The notes beneath the pieces were generated by a model, which was given only the letters and a program-made list of their open reading frames with translations, did not search any database and was not told the DNA's origin. From contig CP091733.1 in assembly GCA_022009975.1 (NCBI GenBank), forward strand, positions 1,319,001 to 1,383,000: a stretch of DNA of 64,000 nucleotides, read 5' to 3'. The DNA is from Phocaeicola vulgatus (GTDB lineage Bacteria > Bacteroidota > Bacteroidia > Bacteroidales > Tannerellaceae). Each line of letters opens with the position of its first letter. Within the stretch, counting starts at the first letter, position 1. Positions 1 to 9,187 of this stretch are shown piece by piece. Made by a program: the position numbers and the translations under genes.

Positions 1-464
1 CCAACAGGATTATCTGTACTCCTACGCTTTCCACATCGTGGGGCGCATTCATCTTATCTTCCAATAATTTGATTATGGCAAGCAACAACTCAGCATTCCC
101 CAACCAACTGAACACATAATCAATGGCACTTAAATCCTCATTTGCCAGTCTTTTGGAAACCTCCTTTGAAAGGTGTCAAGACGACTATGGGAATAGCTGG
201 ATAATGTACCTTTATCTCTTTGGCAACCGAAAAAATATCCCGGTTGTCCATGTTCGGCATACAAATTACTAATTCAAAATTCCTGCTTGCCAATTCAGCC
301 AACGCCTCTTCTTCCGTCGTGACCTGCGTAAAGCGAGGAGGATATCTCAGACTCAATGCCGTATATTCATTAAATATCTGTTCATCTACCCGCCCGTCGT
401 CTTCCAGCATGAAAGCATCATATTTAGTTGCAATCAGCAATACATTATATATACGTTTGTTCAT
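1..464 (-). CDS. PEP/pyruvate-binding domain protein with receiver-like N-terminus (partial, frameshifted)
   Basis: The first ~100 residues (from MNKRIYNVLLIATKYDAF) resemble a response-regulator receiver fold, with hydrophobic strands ending in PIVVLTPF. The gene runs off the left edge, so the catalytic part is not visible. From memory of Bacteroidales genomes, this N-terminus belongs to a large protein with a PEP/pyruvate-binding domain downstream of the nucleotidyltransferase and kinase genes found here in the same order. Reading breaks near position 170 and resumes in another frame (KEVSKRLANEDLSAIDYVF), consistent with an indel. I chose ATG 464; a GTG at 494 would add ten residues that look unrelated. 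Its biochemical role cannot be read from this fragment. Confidence 0.6.
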
Positions 465-527
465 GAGGTTCGCAAATGGAGTATCTCTGAACACGAGTTC
501 TTTAAATTGGGTATGCCACTCATATTG

Positions 528-1265
528 TTATAAATTTTCTTTTATCCAACTACTTGCTTCAGCCAAAGTTTCCGGTTTGCCGACATCTAACAATTTTAAT
601 CCGGGAGCATTATACGCCAAGATGGATGCCCGTGCACAAATGGACAAGTAGAACTGGATAATCGGGAACTTGCCCGTCCATTCCTCCATCCATCGAAAAA
701 TATCCGGGGAAATGACATGAATGCCACTGAATGCATATTCTTTATGCTGTTCCGGGTTAAAATAGGGATAATAAGACTTTACTTCCCCAGTCTCCCTATT
801 CCTCCATCCACAAAGTTTGTCTTCTCGGTTAAACAACAAATAGCGGGAAGTCTTTCGCTTACTAACTAACAAAGTGGCAAGGGCATTGCTCTCCAAATGT
901 TTCTTATATAATTCACGAAGATCAACATTTGAAAAGATATCTACGTTATGTACCATGAAAGGTTCATCGCCATCCAAGAATTCAGCAGCATGTTTAATTC
1001 CCCCGCCTGTGTCCAATAGATATTCTCTTTCGTCTGAAATATGAATATCAATGCCAAAATTATTCTTCTCTTTCAGGAAATCAATGATTTGTTGCCCGAA
1101 GTGATGGATATTCACTGTGATTTGGTCAAATCCTGCATCCTTTAGTTTCAGAATCACATGCTCCAGCATGGGCTTCCCATCAACCGGGAGCAAGGCTTTA
1201 GGTGTCGTGTCAGTCAGCGGTTTAAGGCGGTTGCCTAGGCCTGCTGCAAAAATAAGTGCTTTCAT
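528..1265 (-). CDS. Sugar-1-phosphate nucleotidyltransferase (MurU-like)
   Basis: A 245-residue intact protein. The N-terminal signature AAGLGNRLKPLTDTTPKALL (residues 7-26) is the nucleotide-binding loop of NTP transferases, followed by GKPMLEHVI and a metal-binding VHNVDIF near residue 105. Length and motifs fit MurNAc-1-phosphate uridylyltransferase-like enzymes, which convert a sugar-1-phosphate plus UTP to a UDP-sugar in the cytoplasm. Its start overlaps the stop of the upstream kinase gene by four bases (ATGA at 1262-1265), so the two are translationally coupled. That pairing mirrors the Pseudomonas AmgK-MurU peptidoglycan recycling pair. The family call is firm; MurNAc-1-P as substrate is inferred from context. 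Confidence 0.85.
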   Translation of the reverse strand: MKALIFAAGLGNRLKPLTDTTPKALLPVDGKPMLEHVILKLKDAGFDQITVNIHHFGQQIIDFLKEKNNFGIDIHISDEREYLLDTGGGIKHAAEFLDGDEPFMVHNVDIFSNVDLRELYKKHLESNALATLLVSKRKTSRYLLFNREDKLCGWRNRETGEVKSYYPYFNPEQHKEYAFSGIHVISPDIFRWMEEWTGKFPIIQFYLSICARASILAYNAPGLKLLDVGKPETLAEASSWIKENL

Positions 1266-2691
1266 AGGTTAGACTCTAATATTTGTTCAATATTCTGTTC
1301 TCTATGTATTAAATGTATCTTTACTCCAAATTTCTTGTTTAAATGCTCTGCCAAATGCTGGGCAGAATAGACCGAACGATGTTGTCCTCCCGTGCATCCA
1401 AAACAAACCATGAGATTGGTGAATCCCCTATCCATGTATCTTTTTACTGATGCGTCGATGATATCATCTACATTCTTCAAAAAAGATGTAATCTCTCCAT
1501 CATCCTCCAAGAAACGGATCACCGGTTCATCTAAACCTGTAAAATGATTATACCGTTCATATTTCCCAGGATTGTTGATAGCTCGGCAATCAAAGACGAA
1601 ACCGCCACCATTACCGCTTGTATCATTTGGAATACCTTTCTTGTAAGCAAAACTTACAATTTTGACCTCCAAACGGTGCTTTTGCATATCGTCTGAAAAC
1701 TGTTTCAATGTCGTCAACTTCTCCAAGACACAGCAGAGATAGGGATATTCAGGATAATCTTCCTTTAGCAATTGCCTTAAGTTCTCAATCGCAAAAGGGA
1801 CACTTTGTATGAAATGAGGCTTCTTTTCAAAATACCCTCTAAATCCATAAGCTCCCAAAACTTGAAGCGTGCGGAATAAGACAAAATGCCGCAATTGACT
1901 CATGAAATGCCCTTTGTCAATATGCATATAATCGCCAAGCGCATCCATGTAATCTTCCAAAAGCTCGTCCCTCAATTCCGAAGGATATTTGGCTTTGGCT
2001 TGCCACAAAAAAGATGCCACGTCATAATATATAGGACCTTTGCGCCCTCCTTGGAAATCTATCAGCCACGGATTCCCATCCTTTATCATCACGTTACGAG
2101 ATTGGAAATCACGATACATGAAAGTCGTGGACGTATCACGAAGCAATACTTCTGACATCTTTTGGAAATCATCTTCTAAACGATTCTCCTGAAAGTCCAT
2201 TCCTGTCGCTTTGAGGAAACAGTATTTAAAGTAATTCAAATCCCAAAGGATGGAACGTTGGTTGAATTCTGACAGAGGATAACAACGATTGAAGTCGAAC
2301 CCTTGTGTTCCGGCAAATTGTATTTGGGAAGCAGACGGATGGTTTTATGTAACAACTGTTTTTCACCTTCATCAAACACACAGCTTTTCCTGCCTTTCTC
2401 TATTGCATCAAACAAAAGCGTATCACCTAAATCTTCTTGTAGGTAAAAACGAGCATCATCTGAACAGCAAAGCACTTCTGGCACAGGAAGCCCTTTTTCT
2501 CGGAAATGAAGAGACATATATATAAAAGCTCTATCTTCCTCCGGGGAAGTTCCACTTACACCGATAAGCGTTTTCTCTCCTATCAACCTGAAGTATCTAC
2601 GATTTGAGCCTGAAGAGGGCAATTCTACAATCTCTTGAGCCGGTTGCCCGACATAAGAGAGGTATAAATTCTTCAATGTAGTCTCTACCAT
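1262..2691 (-). CDS. Fused sugar kinase (APH fold, AmgK-like) and RapZ C-terminal domain, frameshifted
   Basis: The N-terminal ~320 residues are an aminoglycoside-phosphotransferase-type kinase: SSGSNRRYFRL glycine-rich loop, catalytic segment FMYRDFQSRNVMI and metal-binding WLIDFQGG. The last ~150 residues form a RapZ C-terminal domain (FDCRAINNPGKY and CFGCTGGQHRSV). AmgK-type kinases phosphorylate the anomeric position of MurNAc/GlcNAc; RapZ-C domains sense amino sugars in enterobacteria. The reading frame breaks near 2298, where GGGTTTCGAC appears to have lost one T; the protein continues as FDFNRCYPLSEFNQ. This looks like a sequencing error, because both halves are highly conserved. It heads the operon with the nucleotidyltransferase. 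Confidence 0.85.
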
Positions 2692-2756
2692 ACGTTAATC
2701 GTTAAAAGAATTATCACCTTTTTACTTCTTTTGAGTTGCTAAGATAGAAAGAAAAA

Positions 2757-2811
2757 ACGAAAAAATAAAAAAAATCCGGCACTTATTCCTTTTGGAAATC
2801 ATGCCGGATTT
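2757..2811 (-). terminator. Rho-independent terminator on the minus strand
   Basis: The arms AAATCCGGC (2772-2780) and GCCGGATTT (2803-2811) form a perfect 9-bp stem. On the minus strand it is followed by a run of U (A-rich 2757-2774 on the plus strand). It lies 320 bases beyond the gdhA stop and just before the kinase operon, so it ends either gdhA read-through or a transcript from 2813-3130. Confidence 0.75.
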
Positions 2812-2812
2812 A

Positions 2813-3130
2813 TTCCTGACTTCGTTACTCAAAAAACATGCATTTTACAACTAATTGAAAAACAATATTGTGAATCTTTGCATCATCTGTTTTGAGGTGA
2901 TGCAAATTTTTTCATCTTTGTTATCAAAAAGTATACTTCGGTAATTTGCAATGACAGGGCAGATGCATTAAAAGCCTACTCTTTCAAAAGTGTTGACAAT
3001 TTATGCTTTTCTGCCTAATGATCAATACTTCGGTAGGTTTTCATCTATACTCTTCTGAGAAATGGTTACTACCTTTTTCCAAAAAGCATACGAGCTTTTT
3101 GAAAAAAGGTAGTATGCTTTTGCAAAAAAG
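2813..3130. other. Gene-free region with two hairpins and an 11-bp direct repeat
   Basis: No plausible gene is seen. A hairpin TTTGCATCA/TGATGCAAA (2877-2908) is followed on the plus strand by a T run. ATACTTCGGTA occurs twice (2933-2943 and 3025-3035). A long hairpin at 3068-3113 has 20-base arms with one mismatch: it begins ACTACCTTTTTCC on the left and ends AAAAAAGGTAGT on the right. A competing pairing AGCATAC/GTATGCT overlaps it. The last hairpin sits directly behind gdhA and probably stabilises or ends its mRNA. Confidence 0.5.
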
Positions 3131-4465
3131 TCAAAGGATGCCTTGAGCCATCATTGCTTTTGCCACCTTCATGAAGCCAGCCACATTTGCGCCTTTTACA
3201 TAATTGATATATCCATCTGGCTGTGTGCCATATTTGACACATTGTTCATGAATATTCTTCATGATGCTTTGCAGCTTTTGATCAACCTCTTCGCTTGTCC
3301 AACTAAGTTTTTGCGCATTTTGGGTCATCTCTAATCCGGATACGGACACGCCGCCTGCATTAGCCGCTTTTCCGGGAGCATACAAAATTTTGGCTTTTTG
3401 GAACTCTTCAATAGCTTCCGGAGTGGATGGCATATTGGCACCTTCTGAAACAGCAAAACAACCATTAGCCAACAAGGTGCGTGCATCGTCTCCGTTGATT
3501 TCATTCTGCGTGGCACTTGGCATCGCAATGTCGCATTTTTCTCCCCAAGGGCGAGCCCCGGCAACATATTTCACCCCATACTTTTCTGCATATTCATGGA
3601 TGCGCCCACGGTACAAATTCTTTAATTCCATAATGTAGTCCAACTTTTCACGGTCAATGCCGTCCGGGTCATAAATATATCCATCTGAATCGGACATGGT
3701 AACAACCTTTGCACCCAAAGTTATTAATTTCTCTACTGTATATTGGGCGACATTACCAGAGCCGGAAACTGCAACCACTTTCCCTTGCAAATCAATATTG
3801 CGTGTTTTAAGCATCTGCAACAAGAAGTAGACATTGCCATAACCGGTTGCCTCCGGACGAATCAGCGAACCGCCAAATTCCAACCCTTTCCCTGTAAATG
3901 TGCCTGTATTCTCGCGGGCTAATTTTTTGTACATCCCATACATATAAGCCACTTCACGACCTCCGACTCCGATATCACCGGCAGGAACATCGGTATCTGG
4001 ACCGATATGACGCCACAATTCCATAACGAAAGCCTGGCAGAAACGCATGATTTCGGCATTGCTTTTACCACGCGGGCTAAAATCAGAACCACCTTTGCCT
4101 CCACCCATCGGCAGGGTTGTCAGCGAATTCTTGAAAGTTTGCTCAAATGCTAAGAACTTCAAGATAGACAAGTTTACGGATGAGTGGAAACGCACGCCGC
4201 CTTTGTACGGACCAATCGCATTGTTATGTTGGATGCGATATCCCATATTGGTAAGCACTTGCCCATTATCATTGACCCAAGTTACACGAAATGAGAAAAT
4301 ACGGTCAGGAATACACAGACGCTCAATCAGGTTTGCTTTTTCAAATTCAGGATGTTCGTTGTAAACTTCTTCAATCGTACCTAAAACTTCAGAAACGGCT
4401 TGATGATACTCCGGTTCATTCGGGAATCTGCGTTTCAGTGTCTCTAAAACTTCACTTGCTTTCAT
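3131..4465 (-). CDS. gdhA: NADP-type glutamate dehydrogenase
   Basis: Complete 444-residue protein, the normal length for hexameric bacterial GdhA. It interconverts glutamate with 2-oxoglutarate and ammonium in the cytoplasm. GPYKGGVRFH (85-94) and PMGGGKGGSDFSPRGKS (119-135) carry the substrate-binding and catalytic lysines. VSGSGNVAQYT near 244 is the dinucleotide-binding loop, and GANMPST the conserved C-terminal active-site segment. The family signature fits the ammonium-assimilating form; NADP preference is inferred from overall similarity, not from a decisive residue. A -7 box lies 91 bases upstream. Confidence 0.96.
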   Translation of the reverse strand: MKASEVLETLKRRFPNEPEYHQAVSEVLGTIEEVYNEHPEFEKANLIERLCIPDRIFSFRVTWVNDNGQVLTNMGYRIQHNNAIGPYKGGVRFHSSVNLSILKFLAFEQTFKNSLTTLPMGGGKGGSDFSPRGKSNAEIMRFCQAFVMELWRHIGPDTDVPAGDIGVGGREVAYMYGMYKKLARENTGTFTGKGLEFGGSLIRPEATGYGNVYFLLQMLKTRNIDLQGKVVAVSGSGNVAQYTVEKLITLGAKVVTMSDSDGYIYDPDGIDREKLDYIMELKNLYRGRIHEYAEKYGVKYVAGARPWGEKCDIAMPSATQNEINGDDARTLLANGCFAVSEGANMPSTPEAIEEFQKAKILYAPGKAANAGGVSVSGLEMTQNAQKLSWTSEEVDQKLQSIMKNIHEQCVKYGTQPDGYINYVKGANVAGFMKVAKAMMAQGIL

Positions 4466-4555
4466 TAGTCTTTAAATTTCCATTTATACCTAAAAACAAT
4501 CTTTTTAGAAAATATCAATTGCCACATTGCAACACCAATAACTTCTAAATCGATG

Positions 4556-4563
4556 CAAAGATA
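4556..4563 (-). promoter_or_regulatory. -7 promoter box (TATCTTTG) for gdhA
   Basis: TATCTTTG on the minus strand matches the Bacteroidetes sigma-70 consensus TAnnTTTG. It lies about 90 bases ahead of the gdhA start. A clear -33 TTTG is not obvious. Confidence 0.6.
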
Positions 4564-4642
4564 TATTATTTTTCATTTATATACAATAAATGAAAGCAGA
4601 AATATTCAAAATACTTACATTTTTTTCTCTTTTTATTACACT

Positions 4643-4843
4643 TTATTCTTTCCTTTTTGTTATCATTTCTTCCTCGATAGTTTTTTTATAGATAGGAACG
4701 AATACAATGATTGCAGAAGCAATGATTGCAAACACGGTCTGACCGGTTATTTCCTGACTTGATGTCAATAATATATAACATAAAAAGCCCCATAACAAGA
4801 TGAAGCATACTATTTGACTATTGGACAATTTTCTTTTTGCCAT
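4643..4843 (-). CDS. Small two-helix membrane protein, function unknown
   Basis: The 66-residue product begins MAKRKLSNSQIVCF and has two hydrophobic stretches (about residues 10-26 and 33-52). A charged C-terminus ends KKTIEEEMITKRKE. The positive-inside pattern suggests both ends in the cytoplasm. It stands alone between gdhA and the divergent steroid-reductase operon. I recognise no family; the helices, lysine-rich ends and AT-rich upstream region make it a plausible real gene. Confidence 0.5.
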   Translation of the reverse strand: MAKRKLSNSQIVCFILLWGFLCYILLTSSQEITGQTVFAIIASAIIVFVPIYKKTIEEEMITKRKE

Positions 4844-5022
4844 TTGTATTGTATTTAATAATAATTATCGTTCTATGTTTTTATTAGGATTTCCGGGTGC
4901 TGTGTCAAATGGGAGGTTATAATACACTGTTCCCGCTTCTATCCACAGTGCAAAGTTAGTTGAGAAAACGAAAAGGATGGTGCTTTTCCCTATTATTTAT
5001 CCGTTTTACTAAAAATAATCCG

Positions 5023-5030
5023 TACCTTTG
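5023..5030 (+). promoter_or_regulatory. -7 promoter box (TACCTTTG) of the steroid-reductase operon
   Basis: TACCTTTG is an exact match to TAnnTTTG. The TTG at 5028, which could be read as an in-frame start, lies inside this box and so cannot be the translation start. Transcription should begin near 5036, leaving a leader of about 20 bases before ATG 5055. Confidence 0.75.
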
Positions 5031-5054
5031 TCTCATACACAAAATTGGACAAAA

Positions 5055-5821
5055 ATGCTTACACTTACACAATTCTATCAATTATTAACCCTGTTTTCTA
5101 TAATAGGATTGTTCGTATTCATAGCGCTTTTTTTCATCAAAGCCGGTTATGGAATGTTTAGAACTTCCCGTTGGGGAATATCAATATCCAACAAATCAGG
5201 TTGGATATTAATGGAGTCACCTGTCTTTTTCATGATGATATGGCTATGGTGCAACAGCCATTTGGATTATGATTCTGTCCCTTTCCTCTTTTTCTTGTTG
5301 TTTGAGTTACATTATTTTCAACGTTCCTTTATCTTTCCATTATTGATGAAAGGTAAAAGTCGTATGCCCATTTCCATATTATTGATGGGAGTCGTATTTA
5401 ATTTATTGAATGGATATATCCAAGGTGCATGGTTGTTTTACTTGGCACCTTCCGACCTATACTCTTCTTCATTCCTTTTTTCTCCTTCATGTTGGGTGGG
5501 ATTACTCATATTTTTATGCGGGATGACTTGCAACTGGCATTCCGACTATGTAATCCGTCATCTTCGCAAATCTGGAGACACGAAACATTACCTGCCTCAA
5601 AAGGGGCTATATAAATGGGTTACTTGCGGTAACTATTTCGGGGAATTGGTGGAGTGGACAGGTTTCGCAATCATGACAGCTTCACCTGCTGCATGGGTGT
5701 TCGTTTGGTGGACTTTGCCAACCTTGCACCCCGTGCATATAAAATCCGGCAAAAATACCGTGATGAATTTGGAACGGAAGCTGTAGGCAAACGTAAATGT
5801 TTAATACCTTATATATTCTGA
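5055..5821 (+). CDS. Steroid 5-alpha-reductase family protein (5AR; 3-oxo-5-alpha-steroid 4-dehydrogenase), frameshifted near its end
   Basis: An integral membrane enzyme with several hydrophobic helices. The C-terminal half carries the SRD5A signature NWHSDYVIRHLRKSGDT, then YLPQKGLYKWVTCGNYFGE and LVEWTGFAI. These match the NADPH-binding region of mammalian 5-alpha-reductases, including the terminal IPYIF (compare IPFLF in SRD5A1). Such enzymes reduce the delta-4 double bond of 3-oxo-4-ene steroids to the 5-alpha form. One base is lost near 5717 (WWTFANLAPRAYKIR resumes in the next frame), so the true stop is TGA 5819-5821, two bases before the next gene. First gene of a three-gene operon matching bile-acid 5AR/5BR/HSDH clusters. 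Substrate is inferred. Confidence 0.88.
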
Positions 5822-5823
5822 AA

Positions 5824-7056
5824 ATGGATTCACTTTTATTCACACCTGGGAAGATAGGACCTCTTACCATCCGGAATCGTGTCATTCGTTCCGCGGCATT
5901 TGAGAGCATGTGTCCTGGCAATGCCCCTTCACAGGAATTATTAGATTACCATCAATCGGTTGCTGCCGGAGGAATCGGCATGACAACTGTAGCATATGCT
6001 GCCGTGACTCGAAGTGGTTTGTCTTTTGACCGCCAACTTTGGATGCGCCCAGAAATTGTATCTGGATTAATGTTAGTGACTGACGCTGTGCATAAAGAAG
6101 GTGCAGCGGCCAGCATCCAATTAGGACATTGCGGGAATATGTCCCATAGCTCTATCTGCGGACAGATGCCAGTCGGGGCATCCAGTGGGTTCAACTTGTA
6201 TTCTCCCACTTTCGTACGTGGATTGCGGAAAGAAGAACTTCCTCAATTAGCAAAAGATTACGGGAAGGCGGTATCGTTAGCAAGGCAAGCAGGATTTGAC
6301 GCTGTTGAGATACATGCAGGGCACGGTTACTTGATTAGCCAATTCTTATCACCATACACCAATCATCGGCATGATGAATTTGGAGGTTCATTGGAGAACA
6401 GGATGCGATTCATGGACATGGTGATGGAAGAAGTGATGAAAGCCGCCCGCAATGACATGGCTGTTATTGTGAAGATGAACATGCGTGACGGGTTCAAAGG
6501 AGGAATGGATATAGATGAATCCCTTGAAGTGGCTAAACGGCTAAAAGAAGACGGAGCACATGCGTTGGTATTAAGCGGAGGTTTTGTCAGCAAAGCACCT
6601 ATGTATGTGATGCGCGGAGCAATGCCAATATGGACAATGACCCATTACATGGATTGTTGGTGGCTGAAATGGGGAGTTCGCTTGGCAGGCAAATGGATGA
6701 TAAAGAACGAGCCTTATAAAGATGCCTATTTCTTGGATGACGCACGCATCTTCTTGGATAAAATCAAAGATATACCTTTAATATATGTAGGAGGTTTGAC
6801 CTCTAAGGCTTCTATCGACAAAGTTTGAATTGCGGATTTCCTTTTGTCCAAATGGGAAGGGCGCTGCTGAACACTCCAGACTTTGTCAATAAGATGAGAC
6901 AAACAGAGGGCTATTGTTGTGATTGCGGACATAGTAACTATTGTATTGCCAGAATGTACACATTGGATATGGCTTGCCACAAACGCTTGAACGAAACTGC
7001 CTTGTCGTGTGGAAAGGGAAATAGAACGATTAGAAAAAGAGGTCGCTAAGCAATGA
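5824..7056 (+). CDS. NADH:flavin oxidoreductase, Old Yellow Enzyme family (candidate 5-beta-reductase, 5BR), frameshifted
   Basis: A TIM-barrel flavoprotein of about 410 residues: GPLTIRNRVIRSA at the N-terminus binds FMN, AGFDAVEIHAGHGYLISQFL carries the catalytic HxGH, then VIVKMN and YVGGLTS. The tail has a cysteine cluster (CCDCGHSNYC, then 11 residues and C) spaced as for a [4Fe-4S] site in BaiCD-type enoate reductases. The C-terminal NADH domain of larger family members is absent. A T is lost near 6824 (GTTTTGAAT to GTTTGAAT). An extra base near 7017 probably hides the real end, EKEVAKQ with stop 7054-7056, which would overlap the next start as ATGA; otherwise it ends at 7049. Role in reducing bile-acid or steroid enones is inferred from the operon. 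Confidence 0.82.
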
Positions 7057-7896
7057 AAGGTAGAGCAATCGTTACAGGAGCCGACGGAGGAATGGGGCGT
7101 TGCATCACGGAAGCTTTGGCAAAAGCAGGCTATGAAGTTGTTATGATTTGCATTGATTCTGCCAAAGCTCAATCTTGCAGGGATGAAATAGCCCGGAATA
7201 CGGCAAATGAGAGAATAAGAATAAAGGAAGCCAATCTGGCAGACATGAGCCAAGTGGAGGCTGTTGCCAATGATATATTGGAAGAAGGTTTGCCAATCGA
7301 TCTGTTGATGAACAATGCAGGTACGCTTAGCACTCATTTCCAGCAAACAGCAGATGGGTTGGAACAAACAGTTGCGGTAAATTATATGGCACCTTATCTG
7401 CTTACCCGCAAACTATTACCTTTATTGCATTCAGGTTCCCGGGTAGTGGCAATGGTTTCTTGCACGTATGCGATAGGGAAAATCACATCTTCCTTTCACC
7501 AAGGGAAAAGAAGGAGCTTTTTGGAGAATTCCCATATACAGCAATACAAAGTTGGCGCTATGGCTATTCATTCGTAAGTTATCACAATTGGTAGCAGAAA
7601 AAGGAATATTGGTAAATGCAGCCGACCCCGGCGTTGTTTCAACAGGCATCATCTCTATGGATATGTGGTTTGATCCGCTGACAGATATATTCTTCCGTCC
7701 ATTTATCCGCACGCCACAGAAAGGTGCAGCTACAGCTATTCACCTGTTGCTGGATTCTATCAAAGAGACAGGAGGAATGTACGCATCGTGTCATCCACGA
7801 CATCTGTCAGAACGCTACTTGAATCATCCACAAATGGAAGCACTGTGGAACGACACAGAAACTTATTTGCGAAAGTATTGTCGGGTTACGTTTTAA
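7053..7896 (+). CDS. Short-chain dehydrogenase/reductase (candidate hydroxysteroid dehydrogenase), frameshifted
   Basis: A Rossmann-fold SDR of about 280 residues. TGADGGMG (residues 8-15) is the cofactor loop, MNNAG (about 88) the structural NNAG motif, and IPIYSNTKLALWLF gives the catalytic YxxxK. ADPGVVST follows as the PG motif. The frame shifts near 7488, between VSCTYAIGK and KGKEGAFWRIP, by a single-base indel. The gene probably overlaps the stop of the flavin oxidoreductase gene by four bases. With a steroid 5-alpha-reductase and an enoate reductase as partners, oxidation or reduction of the 3-hydroxyl of bile acids is the most likely reaction. Stereochemistry (3-alpha or 3-beta) cannot be told from sequence alone. 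Confidence 0.82.
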
Positions 7897-7913
7897 ATGT
7901 ACCTCTTTTTTTT

Positions 7914-7921
7914 TACCTTTG
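7914..7921 (+). promoter_or_regulatory. -7 promoter box (TACCTTTG) of sdaA
   Basis: Exact TAnnTTTG match preceded by a T run, 24 bases ahead of the sdaA ATG and after the SDR stop. It shows serine dehydratase has its own promoter. Confidence 0.7.
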
Positions 7922-7945
7922 CTCCGCTTTTAAACGTAGTAATAA

Positions 7946-9160
7946 ATGGAATCAATAAAACAAATATTCAAAATTGGAAACGGTCCTTCCAGCAGTCACA
8001 CAATGGGACCGCTAAGAGCCGCTAAAATGTTCTTGGAGAAGAATCCATCAGCAAGTCGTTTCGAGGTTACACTTTACGGCAGTTTGGCTGCAACCGGTAA
8101 AGGGCACATGACAGACGCAGCCATATTAAGCGCACTTAACCCGGTCGCGCCAACGACTATCATTTGGGAGCCTAAAATCTTTTTGCCATTCCATCCTAAT
8201 GGAATGTTGTTCGAAGCATTCGATAACAACGGGGCGAAAATAGACTCTTGGAACATCTATAGTATTGGTGGAGGAACATTAGCCAATGAACATTATAATG
8301 AACAAAAAGCGAAAGAGGTCTACCCTCTTCACAAGATAAAAGATATTCAAAATTGGTGTGAAGAAACTGGATATTCCTTCTGGGAATATGTTGAGAAGTA
8401 TGAAGGTCCTGAAATCTGGGATTACTTGGCAGAAGTCTGGGAAGTCATGCAAGAAGCGGTGAAACGAGGACTGGAGGCAGAAGGAGTTATCCCGGGAGGC
8501 TTGGGAATCCGTAGAAAAGCATCTGACTATATGATTCGTGCCCGTGGATATGGCAACAGCATCAAGAGCAGAGGATTGATATATGCCTATGCATTGGCTG
8601 TTTCGGAAGAAAACGCTTGTGGTGGAAAGATTGCTACTGCACCGACATGTGGTTCGAGCGGAGTCATGCCTGCCGTATTATACCACTTGAAAGAGACTCG
8701 TGAATTCCGTGACTCCCGCATCCTCCGTGCATTAGCCACAGCGGGACTTTTCGGTAATGTCGTACGCACAAATGCCTCGGTTTCCGGAGCGGAAGTGGGT
8801 TGTCAAGGAGAAGTCGGTGTTGCTTGTGCTATGGCTGCAGCTGCAGCAAGCCAATTGTTTGGTGGAGCTCCTGCTCAAATCGAATATGCAGCCGAGATGG
8901 GATTGGAACACCACTTGGGATTGACATGTGACCCTGTATGCGGTTTGGTTCAAATCCCTTGTATTGAACGAAATGCTTTTGCCGCTGCCCGTGCGTTGGA
9001 TGCTAATACATTCTCCAATTTCTCAGACGGCCGCCATTTAGTTAGTTTTGACCAAGTGGTGGAAGTGATGAAGCAAACAGGCCATGATCTTCCTTCTCTT
9101 TATAAAGAAACATCCGAAGGAGGATTAGCCAAGAAGTATCATGAGAAAAATCGTAAGTAA
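7946..9160 (+). CDS. sdaA: L-serine ammonia-lyase (iron-sulfur, single chain)
   Basis: Complete 404-residue enzyme converting L-serine to pyruvate and ammonium. GPSSSHTMGP (13-22) begins the beta domain typical of the iron-sulfur family. The alpha domain has TAPTCGSSGVMPA, SGAEVGCQGEVG and TCDPVCGLVQIPC, whose cysteines bind the oxygen-sensitive [4Fe-4S] cluster. Alpha and beta parts are in one chain, as in Bacteroidetes and E. coli. No frameshift is seen. Confidence 0.95.
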   Translation: MESIKQIFKIGNGPSSSHTMGPLRAAKMFLEKNPSASRFEVTLYGSLAATGKGHMTDAAILSALNPVAPTTIIWEPKIFLPFHPNGMLFEAFDNNGAKIDSWNIYSIGGGTLANEHYNEQKAKEVYPLHKIKDIQNWCEETGYSFWEYVEKYEGPEIWDYLAEVWEVMQEAVKRGLEAEGVIPGGLGIRRKASDYMIRARGYGNSIKSRGLIYAYALAVSEENACGGKIATAPTCGSSGVMPAVLYHLKETREFRDSRILRALATAGLFGNVVRTNASVSGAEVGCQGEVGVACAMAAAAASQLFGGAPAQIEYAAEMGLEHHLGLTCDPVCGLVQIPCIERNAFAAARALDANTFSNFSDGRHLVSFDQVVEVMKQTGHDLPSLYKETSEGGLAKKYHEKNRK

Positions 9161-9187
9161 ATATATCAATGTTCTTAACTATATCCT

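Noticed and set aside
5028..5054. TTG start adding nine residues to the steroid 5-alpha-reductase
   Set aside because: The TTG is inside the TACCTTTG promoter box, upstream of the expected transcription start.
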